From contig OY757015.1 in NCBI GenBank assembly GCA_963580285.1, positions 133,866,029-133,930,028 on the forward strand: a stretch of DNA of 64,000 bases. Reading direction: 5' to 3'. Numbering within the stretch: the stretch's first letter is position 1; every line of letters begins with the position of its first letter. The notes under the pieces were generated by a model that made no database searches, was not told where the DNA came from, and saw only the letters and a program-made list of their open reading frames with translations. Below, piece by piece: positions 42,784-53,769 of this stretch. This DNA is from Lucinisca nassula. Taxonomy: Eukaryota; Mollusca; Bivalvia; Lucinida; Lucinidae. The translations under genes and the position numbers were made by a program.

Positions 42784-43890
42784 TAGATGACACCACACTA
42801 ATGTGTATTCAGTGAAGAGTTATGCTTTTATATATATATATATATACTTCTTATCAATACGAAAAATCTTCAATGTAAACATTCTGAAAGATAATTTTTA
42901 AAATCTTAAACCAAACCATTGCCTTTAATGTCATATAAAATATATACAATGAAAAGATTACCCCACTCACATTCAAAAATGAAAGAATGAACGAAATCTT
43001 GAACGAATGCAAAACTTGTCCACCAAAATGAATGCAGAGGAATACAGTATGCGTGCATTTCCCCATAATTTGTGTTATAGAACGGATTTTCGATACTCGT
43101 TATTACCGAGTACTGAATGAATGAATGGATCACACGTTAACAAGTCTGTGTAATGGACTTCATTTCATTTAGAGAAATTTGGTGTTTACGGGGATTTTGC
43201 TTATGTTTCTATTTTTCCACAGAATTACACATTACGAAAACACGCCTATACAAATACATTGTAAATTTTACCGAAAAAAAAAAATAAAATAAATAATGTT
43301 CACCACTTTTCCGACGCCAGTAACACTGGCTATGACCAGTATACCTACATTCGTAGGAAAATGATCAAGTTCATTGTTCCTTGCTGAGAGGCAAGAGTAG
43401 CTTCATTAAAGCCAGTAACCATACCACGCTTAGAACTCGTAGCAGGTTTGTTGTGTACAAAATTGGTATGCTACTTCAAAAGGAATTGGAATATACACAT
43501 GTGGACAAAAAAGCGTTCAAACTCCGATGAAGTACCTTTCAATGAATCTCTTTACATCAAGTTAGTTTGACAAGCAAATATCATTCATCCTGAAAATTGG
43601 TTCACCAATTGAGTTACCCTCTTAAAATAAAGTCGTTACTTACTTACTTACTTACTTATCAGAGTAGTCTAAAACTGGATCAAGCAATATACTTTGATTG
43701 GTCTTATTGTGGCAAACACTTTTTTCCCATTTTTAGATCTGATTGACATTCGAGATGTATTCTGATTGGACAGTGCAGGGTTTACAATGAAATGTACAAC
43801 ACTTTCTGCTTTGAATTTATTCCTGTCTTGTAGTTGACTGACAGGATGTAAGGAAATATTGAATGAAACATCAAATCAAAAAGAAATGAA
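42784..43890. other. AT-rich non-coding stretch
   Basis: (AT)n at ~42,830; a foldback-repeat end at ~43,225-43,310 (ACGAAAACACGCCTATACAA); a (TTAC)n-tailed end at ~43,627-43,660. No gene. Confidence 0.55.
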
Positions 43891-43896
43891 GCTCAT

Positions 43897-45005
43897 CAAA
43901 GTAGAAGTAAAACAAAGATCAGGAATTGATACAATTAACTTACTCCACCCATAAAAGACACCAAAGGGAAAGAAATACAAACATTAAGCGACCAGACCAT
44001 AATGGAAACCTAAACAAAGGAAGGCCATAAGGACAGTTACTTTCCCACAAAATGGCCATATGGCCATCCAAAATTAAAAGACACAAGTGATACATACAGT
44101 AAGTAACAAACAACAACATAAATAAATCGCCACAGAAGAGCCGCCTTGGAACGGTCAGTGGAAGATTTCCACTGGGGGGCTTAAATCGATTTTACGTGGC
44201 CACAATCCTCGCCCTTACTTCCGTCGCGATTTAGACAAATAATTTGTTCAGTCCGCATGAAGGCCTCCTAACTCATCAGTGCAACATCTCCGTGAACACA
44301 AAAATCAAAGAACCACAGAGATGAGACAACGGTGAGGACTCGACAGCAAGAAACCACTGAAATGCTGGAGCAAAAGAAAACCAACAGTTAGACTCCGATG
44401 GGCCCGACCAGAGGCAGAGCATCAGGCACCAACCAACATTACCTTGAATTAGATCTTGGAGCCGTCATAGAATCTGAGGCCTGACCCACCGGCGTGCAAT
44501 TAAAGAGGGAAGCAAAGTTGCCAACCGTGATTGGGTTAACTACCATGCATGCAGTCTGTCGTATAATATCCATGTTGTACCCAATCTTTTTATATCGAAG
44601 AGTGATTTTACGAAATTGGGTGCTGAAGTCATTGCGGTTATATATTTTTCTGAATTTATATACTAAGTCACCATAAAATTCGGGTTCCGATAGACCTTGT
44701 TGCAGAAGAGATTTAAGTCCAATATTGAATTTTGAAATTAAATCAGAATGGCGTCTATAAAATTTTGAAAAGGCTTTGCGTAGTTTATGGTACCGATAAC
44801 CCTGATTAAGGAGTTTAGCCGTTAATAATTTATTACGAGTGTTGAAGTCATTTACATGACTACACACTCTAGCAAATCGAATAAATTGCGAAATATAAAC
44901 GCCATAGGATGGCGCACGAGGAACATCACCATCCAAAAAAGGAAAATTTACAATCTCAAAATCAAAGTCATCGCGTTTATCATAAATTTTGCACGAAAGG
45001 ATTTG
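43897..45005 (-). pseudogene. RT-bearing retroelement: C-terminal coding and 3' UTR
   Basis: The minus-strand frame (~45,000 to 44,439) reads DGDVPRAPSYGVYISQFIRF ... LLNQGYRYHKLRKAFSKFYR ... RYKKIGYNMDIIRQTACMVV ... LFNCTPVGQASDSM. This is the segment downstream of the palm in the 27.3-kb fragment, so together they define one protein family. The 3' UTR (44,438-43,897) contains GAGACACCAAAGGG-type landmarks shared with 45.3, 46.4, 47.2 and 49.1 kb. The 5' part is missing. No LTR or second domain is visible. Confidence 0.8.
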
Positions 45006-45054
45006 TGTCCGCAGGTGTACCAGTGTTAAAGAATGTTTCTGGACAGTCTGTTTG

Positions 45055-45240
45055 ATTTGAGGTTTAACATCCCCTCAACACTGTATAGGTCATTTTGGAG
45101 ATGTTGCTTCCAATTTTGTGGGATTTTTACCCGACACTGAGATGAAATGACATCTCAGCCCTGCCGCCGAATGAAACCAATAATGTTTATATGCCTGGAA
45201 GGTCCGTCTCGCACCACTTTTCCAGGGCATGTTTAACTTA
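45055..45240 (-). mobile_element. SINE-like repeat (CAAA family), partial
   Basis: TTTGATTTGAGGTTTAACAT ... CGACACTGAGATGAAATGAC ... CAGGGCATGTTTAACTTA. Confidence 0.82.
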
Positions 45241-45279
45241 ATAATTTAACTGAGAGGACATTGCATAGGGAACATTCTC

Positions 45280-46335
45280 TGTATCTTGCATGTAATTTAA
45301 GAAATGCTTTTTTCACTTTTTAAGCCCCACTGTTGATATTTTCATTAGGATCTGTTGTTTCATGTTGCCTTTCTTTCCCTTTGGTGTCTCTGATGGGAGC
45401 TGTGGGTTAGTGGTATCTATTCCTGGTCGTTGCGTTCACTTCTATTTTATATTAAGAGCAAAAAAAATATACTTCACGGTCATGTCGAAAAGTGTGTGAA
45501 GCTCTGACCTTTATACTTGACAATATTTACGTAAGAGTTGGTACTAAGGTATTTAGACAAACTGTGGATATTCCGATGGGTACCAATAGTGCCCCCCTTG
45601 TGACTGATCTGTTCTTGTTTTGTTATGAAAGAGACTTCATCATGTCCCTTTTATTTGAAAACCAATCTGAATCATTGAAGCCTTTAGCTCGACTCCTAAA
45701 TATCTGGATGATTTATTAAATATTGACAATACCTATTTCGATGGTTTTGATCAGTCAAATTTACCCTCAGAACCTCAGTTTAATAAAGCAAATTCTACTG
45801 ATACCGAGGCCCCGTTTTTGGATTTACATATATCTATAGTAGATGGGTTTGTTTCCTGCAAAATTTATGATAAACGCGATGCTTTTGATTTTGAGTTTGT
45901 AAATTTTCCTTTCTTGGATGGTGATGTTCCTCGTGCGGCATCCTATGGCGTTTATATTTGCTATTAATTCGATTTGCTAGAGTGTCTAGTCATGTAACTG
46001 ACTTTAAAAATCGTTATAAATTGTTATCTGTTAAACTTCTCAATCAGGGTTATCGGTATCATAAACTACGTAAAGCCTTTTCAAAATTTTATAGACGTCA
46101 TTTCGATTTAATTTCTAAATTCAATGTTCGACTTAAATATCTTCTGCAAACTCGAATTTAATGGTGATTTAGTATATAAATTCAGAAAAATACAAACTTG
46201 CAATGACTTCTGTACCCACTTTCGTAAAATCATTTTCGATATAAAAAGATTGGGTGCAACATAAATGTTATACGACAGACTGCATGCATGGTAGTTAACC
46301 CAACAGTTGACAACTTTGCTTCCCTCTTTTATTGC
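45280..46335 (+). pseudogene. Reverse transcriptase of the same family, broken
   Basis: Begins TATCTTGCATGTAATTTAAG (LACNLRNAFF). A ~125-bp piece of the element's own 3' end is inserted at ~45,324-45,448. It then reads KVCEALTFILDNIYVRVGTK, IPMGTNSAPLVTDLFLFCYE, YLDDLLNIDNTYFDGF and APFLDLHISI, and ends in LIRFARVSSHVTDFKNRYKL and YRYHKLRKAFSKFYRRHFDL. At least three frame changes or stops are needed to read it. Same family as 27,338 and 43,897. Confidence 0.85.
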
Positions 46336-47290
46336 ACGCCGGTGGGTCAGGCCTCAGATTCTATGGTGGTTCCAGCGCAAAGGCTTACTGAGAATTAGAA
46401 TTTAACTCCATGTAATGCTGTTTGGTGCCTGATGCTCTGTCTCTGGTCGGGCCCATCGGGGTCTAACTGTTGGTTTTCTTTTGCTCCAGCACTTCAGTAG
46501 TTTTTTTTTTGCTGTCAAGTCCTCACCGTTTTTTTTTCATCTCTGTGGTTGTTTGATTTTTGTGCTCTCGGAAATGGTACATTGATGAGTTAGAAGGCCT
46601 TCATGCGGACTGAACAAATTATTTGTCTAAATCGCGACTGAAGTAAGGGCGAGGATTGCGGCCGTGTAAAATCGATTTAAGCCCCTACCCCGACAGTGGA
46701 ATTCGTTACACTGACCGTTCCAAGGCGATTCTTCTGTCGTGGTTTGTTTTTCTTTAATTGCACGCCGGTGGGTCAGACCTCAAATTCTATGGTGGTTCCA
46801 GCGCAAAGGCTTACTGAGAATAAGAATTTAATTTTATGTAATGTTGTTCGGGCCCATCGGAGTCTGACTGTTGGTTTTCTTTTGCTCCAGCATTTCATTT
46901 CTTTTTTTTTTTTTTTTTTTTTTTGCTGTCGAGTCCTCGCCGTTTAAATCGCGACTGAGACTGAAGTAAGGTCGAGGATTGCGGCCGCGTAAAATCGATT
47001 TAAACACCCCACCCCAAGTGGGCTTCGTTTCACTGACCATTCCAAGGCGATTCTTCTGTCGTGGTTTATTTTTGTTGTGGTTTGTCTTTGAGTATGTGTT
47101 GTTTTGGATACCCAATTTGCCATTTTGCGGGAAAGTAACTGTCCTTTTGGCATTTCGCTGTTGATGTTTCGATTAGGGTCTAGTTATTTCATATTTGTGT
47201 TTCTTTCCCTTTGGTGTACCTGATGGGAGCTGTGGGTTACCTGAATCGATTCCTGATTTTTGCCTTCACTTCTATTTACCAGTATTCATG
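46336..47290 (+). repeat. Tandemly duplicated 3' UTR of the RT-bearing element
   Basis: TGCACGCCGGTGGGTCAG ... GGTGGTTCCAGCGCAAAGGC ... CGAGGATTGCGGCCG...AAATCGATTTAA occurs at 46,336-46,757 and again, deleted internally, at 46,758-47,070. The unique tail continues to CTTTGGTGTACCTGATGGGA ... GCCTTCACTTCTATT (~47,275). Confidence 0.82.
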
Positions 47291-47548
47291 TGCGGTCGGT
47301 TTCAGCTATGTTGAAAGCATCATGCAGCTCAAACTATTTCTCCAAGCCCCGATGGGCGAGGGCCGTGTTTTGGACAGACAGCAATATTGTTCTTGGTTAT
47401 ATTAGGAACGCGTCTCGTCGATTTCACACTTTGTCGCAAACCGTTTCTGGTGAAAGTCCCACAAAATTGGAAGCAGCGTATCCAAAATGACATATGTAGT
47501 GTTGACGGGGACGTTAAACCTCACATCAAACAAACAAACAGATACGAG
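47276..47548. mobile_element. SINE-like head and a separate minus-to-plus 3' piece
   Basis: 47,278-47,372 is a head fragment in minus sense (CAGTATTCATGTGCGGTCGG ... CCCCGATGGGCGAGGGCCG). 47,445-47,545 is a plus-sense 3' end (AAGTCCCACAAAATTGGAAG ... CTCACATCAAACAAACAAAC). Confidence 0.78.
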
Positions 47549-48678
47549 AACACACGGAGCCTTATCAGGCGGACATTGCATCACGGGGTACAACTGAACG
47601 ATTTGATGAACAGACCAGAATGGCTTTTTTGGACCACTGTTCTGCACGGGACAGAACCTTACCAGCCAACACCACATGTCGAATTCAAGCTGTCCTCATA
47701 TGACCCAACGATTAAACAAGCTAGAGTCTTTGAAACTCTGAGTCAGATGACAAGATATGCGTCTGTTCCAGAGAGATAAGAATATTTCTGAGATTGGCAG
47801 CAAGCAGAGAGAAGGCTGTTGCTGTTTAAAGTACAAGGAATCACCATTCCTCAAAGGAGTGAAAGGCGATGATAACACAAGCATGTCCATTGAGGTGTTT
47901 GACTTACAAAGGGCTGAAATAGAGATAGTCAAACAGCTGCAAATCAAATTCTTTTTGGATGAAATAAAACTTTTCAGTCACAAAATTCACCAACTGTCAG
48001 AGTCCAGGGATAAGATCGCTCTTATTCAAGTTAGACACATTTCTGGATGATAATGGTTTACTAAGAGTTGGTGGTCGTTTAAGATGGAGTGATCTTGGTC
48101 ATGATATTGAATATCCCATCATACTCCCACAGAAGCTTACATAACAAACTTGGTCATAACCACTTTCCATGATTCCTGTCAGCATTGATGAGGGTCTAGG
48201 TCTAACCACTAATGGCATTAGAGATGGTGGTTTTTGGATTATTGGATGCAGCTCGGCTATCGGCTTTGTCATATCGAAATGTCTGACTTGCAGAAAATTG
48301 CACGGCACTCATCAGACTCAAAAATGTGTGTTCTTTCTTCCGATAGACTTGAGGCAACGCCCCGCTTCGTTTACTGAGAGGTAGATTATTTTGGCATTCG
48401 CTTATACGGGAGTGTCGTAAGCAATTAAAACGACATGAGGTAGTGTTTACCTTTTTATTTTGCAGAGCTGTACATCTAGAAACAGCAAACTCTTTGTAGA
48501 TTATTGCTTCACGCAGAGTTCTTCCGTGAGAGGGACAATACGTTTGTTAAGGTCTGACTGAGGAACAAACTTTGTAGGGGCCGCAAGAGAACTTAGAGAA
48601 ACAGTTGGTGAAATGGATATTTCTAGTGTGAACCAGTTTTTTACAAAACAGAGTCTGTGACTTTCAGTTTCTTTACGG

Positions 48679-48746
<68 letters not shown>

Positions 48747-48787
48747 TAGATAGATAGATAGATAGATAGGTAGATAGATAGATAGAT

Positions 48788-48885
<98 letters not shown>

Positions 48886-49118
48886 TGTTCCTTCAGCTAG
48901 CCACATGGGTGTGGTTTGGGAACGGCAAATAAGGTCTGTACGCAGCATTTTGGACACACTGTTAGATCAATCAGATATACAACTCGATGATCAGTTTTTT
49001 TAGCACTTTTATGTGTTAAACACCGTCAATTGCTAACAGCCGTCCGTTAACGGTAGATAATTTAAACAATCCGCAATCTCTTGAACCCCTTACAACCAAC
49101 CACTTGTTAACAATAAAA
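47549..49118 (+). pseudogene. BEL/Pao retrotransposon pol remnant (RNase H end to integrase)
   Basis: Recognizable pieces appear in order: ADIASRG (~47,568); NDLMNRPEWLFW; LDDNGLLRVGGRLRWSDL (~48,045); YPIILPQK; GFWIIGCSSAxGFVISKCLTCRKLHGTHQ (~48,220); GTNFVGAARELRET (~48,563); [20 protein letters not shown] (~48,903); SRPLTVDNLNNPQSLEPLTT (~49,038). This is the integrase of BEL/Pao elements. Multiple frameshifts and stops are present and a (GATA)n tract splits the core. It is an old dead copy. Confidence 0.9.
48679..48882. repeat. (GATA)n microsatellite inside the BEL/Pao remnant
   Basis: About 50 GATA units with three small interruptions. It lies between the GTNFVGAAREL and [10 protein letters not shown] coding blocks. 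Confidence 0.98.
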
Positions 49119-49641
49119 AATAGAAGTGGAGGCAATGATCAGGAATCGATACAATTAACCCTCAGCTCCCATCAGAGACACCAAAGGGAAAGAAACACAA
49201 ACATGAAACAACAGACCCTAATGGAAACATCAATAGCGGAAAGCCAAAAGGAAAGTTACTTTCGCCACAAAACGACCAACAGGCTACCCAAAACAAAATA
49301 ATATAAGCGACACAAGCACCCAATGACAAACCATAACAGAAGAACCGTCTTGGAACGGTCAGCGGAAACGAATTCCACTGGGGACTTTAGTCGATTTTAC
49401 GTGGCCACAATCCTCGCTCTTACTTCCATCCCGATTAAGACAAATATTTTGTTCAGTCCGCACGAAGGCCTCCTAACTTATCAGTGCAACATCTCCGTGA
49501 ACACAAAAATCAAACAACCACAGAAATGAAACAACGGTGAGGACACGACAGCAAGAAACCATTGAAATGCTGGAGCAAAAGAAAACCAACAGTTAGACCC
49601 CGATGGGCCGACCAGAGACAGAGCATCAGGTACCAACCAAC
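49119..49641 (-). repeat. 3' UTR of RT-bearing element, left of Gypsy insertion
   Basis: AGAAGTGGAGGCAATGATCA ... GGAAACGAATTCCACTGGGG ... GAGCATCAGGTACCAACCAA matches 43,897-44,440. The same copy resumes at 59,170 after the Gypsy element. Confidence 0.88.
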
Positions 49642-50464
49642 TGTCATAGGGTGTTTTTAATGTCAAAGTATAGGTTTTTATCCAAATCGTAGGTCGTTGT
49701 CTTGTTCCGATTCGGATCCGCGTCTAGGTTTGCGGTTCGGCAAAAACACGACGATTATGCGGATAGTATGAGTGAGAGAATGAATGTGATTGGCTAATCT
49801 AATGAATTTCCTGCACTGACGTCACTCCTAACGAAAATTTAGTTTTTCTCTTTGTTTGAGTTGTGCTGTTTCTCACATACAGCCACAATTTGCTGTCTTT
49901 TATAACCATTTATTGGTTATACAATCTAACATGTCTATAGATTTCATCTGGTGATGCCTTTTTGACCAGGTAAGAATTGTGAGAGGCAATTTTACTGTTC
50001 ATTTGTGTTTTCGACCTTTCTGTTACCTGTCGAAATAATGTTCGCCCTCAGAGCTTGCCTGATCTGGAGGGATTCTATAATTATCTGTGCTTTAGATAAT
50101 TTATCATGCATATTCTTGCATCCTCTAAAGCTCAATATATTGTTACATGCATGCACTTACCTGTATTTACCTTCAAGGAAATATAAACAGATAAATACTG
50201 AGCTACAGTACATGTGCATATGTGAAGTCCGGTCTGCCAAGTATAAGTTCTGCAAATGTCACCGACATAATTCTTTACTTTCTTCTAAAGTAAAATAATT
50301 TATTTGTCGTACGTCGTATATGTATGTCTTCGTGTCTATGTCGTAATTGTTGTTACATGTTCGTCCTTGTTGTTGTTGTAGGCACCCTTTTTCTCAACCC
50401 AATAAAGATTGATTTGTCTACCGGCTGAGTCATCAATTTAATCATCTAAACTCCCGATACGACA
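49642..50464 (+). repeat. 5' LTR (823 bp)
   Basis: Starts TGTCATAGGG and ends CGATACGACA one base before the primer site. A polyadenylation signal AATAAA lies at 50,401-50,406. The first 723 bp align base for base with 58,447-59,169. A ~97-codon open frame inside (50,005-50,298) is repeated in the 3' LTR and is not called a gene. Confidence 0.93.
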
Positions 50465-50465
50465 A

Positions 50466-50478
50466 TGGCGCCCAACGT
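50466..50478 (+). promoter_or_regulatory. tRNA primer-binding site (tRNA-Lys type)
   Basis: TGGCGCCCAACGT is complementary to the 3' end of animal tRNA-Lys, as in other retroelements with TGGCGCCC sites. It lies one base after the LTR. Confidence 0.85.
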
Positions 50479-51416
50479 ATAAAAGACCCACATCACAGGG
50501 TGTTCTGGCCGGCCACACCAGATCTTCAGCAAGACATTATATTTGATCTATGGAGATTTATTCTATTTAAATCACAAATTATGGCCATCAAAGTGTCAAG
50601 CTAGCTTGTTTTCAACACTACGTAGTGAAATATATATTGTGTTCTCGAAAGATGGTTCCAGGGAATAAGAACCTAGTGATGATCTCCTATTTCCAGTGTG
50701 CTTTCTTTGTATGAACACTAGCTCTATTCTAGTGCGATGGAGAAAATTCATATTTCTCAGACATTAACTGATTCATTTTGCAGTCTATTTTGACGGCCGG
50801 ACATTTAAATTTATTTATATTGTTACAGTATTTAGATAGCCCCGGGGCAGTATCAGTGTTTATGCACACAAACTTTTTGTCTCCATAAACAAAGATACAA
50901 TTTTTTTTTGCAATATCTCTATATACAGACAATACAGTATGGTACCATATTCTATCTATCTATCTGTTTTCTTTGGACTGAGTCAGTCATAGTGAAACAT
51001 TGCAGTGGTTCTATTGTTTGTGCATATTGATATATATATATGTATTTAATGTGTCATTTCTTTAGGTATTTGTCAGCACTTGCCGCCATAGCATGTCACA
51101 TTAAATTGCACATTCACTAACTAATGTTTCAAATTGCAGATCACTCATGAATGAATGAAGATGGCTGTATGTGGAATCTTTTAGATTTTAATTCTTAAGC
51201 TTACCTGTGATGTATTGTGCAATATGATTTCTGCGGTGGTAATTGGGTTATTTGCTTTGTAGGTTGGTCCTATTCTATCCTGCCCAGTTTATATATAAAC
51301 AGTCCTTATCATAATGAAAGCCGAAAACCATCGCGGCCGTTGAAGCTTGAAAGGTAGGATTGTTTTTTTTCTCTATTTATTTGTAGTTTAAATTAGTTTT
51401 CCATCATATTCTATTT
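50479..51416. other. 5' untranslated leader of the Gypsy element
   Basis: About 940 bp without a supported ORF before the first gene. It may hold packaging or splice signals. None can be shown from sequence alone. Confidence 0.6.
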
Positions 51417-52172
51417 ATGTCTAGTAAAGATAAAAAGTATATCAATAGGCCCATTAAATTCAATGGATCTTTAGCCAAACAGCCCCTTTTGTTGTCTGAC
51501 AGTAAAGCCAAGTATATTCTGGACTATAAATACTTTATTGAAGATCATGGTTATTTTATAGATTTTCAGTACAGAGGTGGTGCCAGATTTTTAGATTTGT
51601 ATTTTTGGCTACAGAAAAATTTACATTTCAAAGTTCAGCAATATGGCAACTTAGTTTTATATATTTGGTTAGGCACATGTGATTTGACAGAGAAAAAGTC
51701 AGTATTTGAAAATTATGGTTCTAGACATAAAAAGATCACATATGTAGATTTGAGACATAAAAATGATGAATTTGCAGTTGCTTATGTCAGACAACAAATA
51801 GACAAATTTTGCCAATATGTTTCAAAATTCCTATCTGTTCAAATTGTATTTTTAGAAATTCCCCGTTATAGTATTGAACAGTATAATAGACATCTAAAAG
51901 CCCCAAATCCAGAAAGTTTTCATGAAAAAGATTTAATTTTGACTGAAAGAATTGGAATCATCAATGATTACATCAGAGAAGTAAACAGGGTATCTGGATT
52001 TAACACACCAAGGTTTAAAAGAGACCTTATTAAATATAGAAAGTCTGAGGGTGAAAATCAAAGAAAGAGCTTAGATTTTACAGGATATAAAGATGGAATC
52101 CACCCTGATAGATGGTTAGCAGGCATTTGGATGAAAAAAATTGTGACCCATATGTTACATACCTGTAGATAA
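51417..52172 (+). CDS. SGNH/GDSL hydrolase-like protein encoded upstream of gag
   Basis: An intact 251-codon ORF beginning MSSKDKKYIN. Motifs in order fit the SGNH fold: block I PLLLSDSKAKYI (Ser29 as candidate nucleophile), block II RGGARFLDL (Gly54/55), block III WLGTCDLT at 86-91, and block V DGIHPD (Asp226, His229). Spacing and order are those of the family. The block III Asn of GxND is replaced by Cys88, so oxyanion-hole chemistry may be altered or activity lost. No signal peptide or membrane segment is seen. It lies between the leader and gag in the same orientation, ~300 bp upstream of gag, in its own frame. Esterase-like domains are established in ORF1 of CR1-type LINEs. For Gypsy elements I know of no standard role. 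Function (RNA binding, lipid or ester hydrolysis) is unproven. Confidence 0.78.
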   Translation: MSSKDKKYINRPIKFNGSLAKQPLLLSDSKAKYILDYKYFIEDHGYFIDFQYRGGARFLDLYFWLQKNLHFKVQQYGNLVLYIWLGTCDLTEKKSVFENYGSRHKKITYVDLRHKNDEFAVAYVRQQIDKFCQYVSKFLSVQIVFLEIPRYSIEQYNRHLKAPNPESFHEKDLILTERIGIINDYIREVNRVSGFNTPRFKRDLIKYRKSEGENQRKSLDFTGYKDGIHPDRWLAGIWMKKIVTHMLHTCR

Positions 52173-52470
52173 TTTGCCTGCACTTGAATTGATTGTAATG
52201 CATGCTTGGTGTTGACTTAGGTAGGGCACTCTCCCAATCAGGTCATTAAAACACAGTTTGTATTGCTCTGAGTTCTTGTGTAGCATTTTGTTTGCCGTTT
52301 CGATATTTGTTCAGTGCCTGTTTTTCATTTATCTTCTCAGAAAAGAACACTTTGTTCTTAACTAATTCTGTATTACAGTAATTATTTCCCCTTGGTAATT
52401 TGTACTTTTGACTTGGTGTGTTGACTCCTGATATATATATATATTAATTGCTGTGTTATTCTTAACAATC
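52173..52470. other. Spacer between SGNH-like ORF and gag
   Basis: No ORF. An (AT)n stretch lies at 52,431-52,444 just before the gag start. Confidence 0.6.
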
Positions 52471-53709
52471 ATGTCGGACAAAGATGACATGAGAGAGCAG
52501 GAGTTTAATGATGAAATGGAGGAGGCTATCAGAAAAGTGGAAGAAAACCCACAATATAAAATATTAACAAGGGAGGAATATGATATTTTAATGAGGGGGG
52601 GGGGCTATCCCCAAAACAAGCACTCCCCGGGTATCCCTACGCCCAGATCCCCCGAGACCGGTGTTAAACCCTAGAACACCTGGTGTTACACCGAGATCAA
52701 GATTACAGTTCTTGATGCACAGTTCAGGGGCACAAGCCGCGCAGCAATCTTTTACTGTCCCTGCTTATAATCCCCCCAAACTACCCTTTTCAGTGGGTCT
52801 GATGAGCCCGCTAAGGGGGAAACTAGTTATGAGGTGTGGAATTATGAAGTCAAATGTCTTCAAAATTCTGAATACCTTCCAGAGCATGTGCTCTTACACT
52901 CTATACGCAGCTCCTTACGAGGTGCTGCTAGAGATTTATTAATACCTCTTGGGGAAAATGCTTCTGTGGAGGAAATATTAGAAAAACTGGATGGTTTCTA
53001 TGGAAACGTTAGTTCCGCAGAAACGATCATCCAGTCTTTTTACAATGACTTCCAGAAGGAAAATGAGTCAATTGCTGCCTTCGGATCTCGCCTTGAGCAA
53101 ACGTTATCAAGGGCTATTCGTTATGGCCACATGGAATTAGCAGCCAAAGATTCCATGCTTAGGAGCAAATTTTGGACTGGCTTAAAGTCCCAGCAATTGA
53201 GAAATTCTACGCGGTATCTATATGATACCCAAAAAGATTTCCCATCACTTTTGCGGGAAATTAGGAAAGTTGAACAAGAAGAATCTTGTTCAGCTAGGCC
53301 AGTTCCTACTAGTAAACAGAAAGTGGCACAGCAACATATCAGCCAGGTGCCAACAGATCAACCTGATAAAACTGAACAGATTCAGAAGCAAATATCTGAA
53401 TTGGTTCAGATGATGAAATCAATGGAGAAAAGGCTGGATTCACAGCAGCAAGCTCTTGCAGCAGCCAGCAATCAGCCTTCGTTCCAGCAAGCTTTTAATC
53501 AAAATCAGCGTGGTCGAGGCCATACAGGTCAGTGGACCGGAACTTTTGGTCGCGGAAATTCTGGTTATGGAAATTTCAACAGGAATTTTCAAAATTTCCG
53601 TGGCCGTTTTAGAGGTGGTCGCTCCAGAGGCGTTGGCCGAGGTGGTGCTAGCGGCCGTGGCACCAACCGAGGTAATAACTCCAATGTGGGTGATCAGTCT
53701 TTAAACTAG
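52471..53709 (+). pseudogene. gag: gag-like polyprotein, two frameshifts
   Basis: Starts MSDKDDMREQEFNDEMEEAI, followed by a G10 run (52,595-52,604). The frame shifts near 52,665 (RTPGVTPRSRLQFLMHSS...) and back near 52,785, then reads GETSYEVWNYEVKCLQNSEY and a capsid-like helical region (SVEEILEKLDGFYGNVSSAE) to 53,300. A Gln-rich coiled segment follows, then an RG/RGG-rich C-terminus (RGRGHTGQW ... RGRFRGGRSRGVGRGG) ending at TAG 53,707. No CCHC zinc knuckle is visible, so the RG-rich tail probably provides nucleic-acid binding (inference). The stop overlaps the -1 frameshift site. Confidence 0.85.
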
Positions 53710-53769
53710 CATCTTCCTCTGTTGTTGGGCAAACAGAGGAAGTACAGTCCCCTAATTCCAGCAGCCCAA
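53700..53769 (+). promoter_or_regulatory. -1 ribosomal frameshift signal with H-type pseudoknot
   Basis: The slippery heptamer TTTAAAC (53,700-53,706) is in the correct phase (T TTA AAC) and is followed at once by the gag stop TAG. After a 6-nt spacer (53,707-53,712), an 11-bp perfect stem CTTCCTCTGTT/AACAGAGGAAG (53,713-53,723; 53,732-53,742) closes an 8-nt loop. TTGGGC in that loop (53,725-53,730) pairs perfectly with GCCCAA (53,764-53,769). The pol frame is exactly the -1 frame. Every part needed for programmed frameshifting is present. Confidence 0.92.

Noticed and set aside
50005..50298. 97-113-codon ORF repeated at 50.0 and 58.8 kb
   Set aside because: It lies inside both LTRs, has no recognisable motif, and its duplication follows from LTR identity.
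53500..53709. CCHC zinc knuckle in gag
   Set aside because: No Cys-x2-Cys-x4-His-x4-Cys pattern is present; the C-terminus is RG-rich instead.
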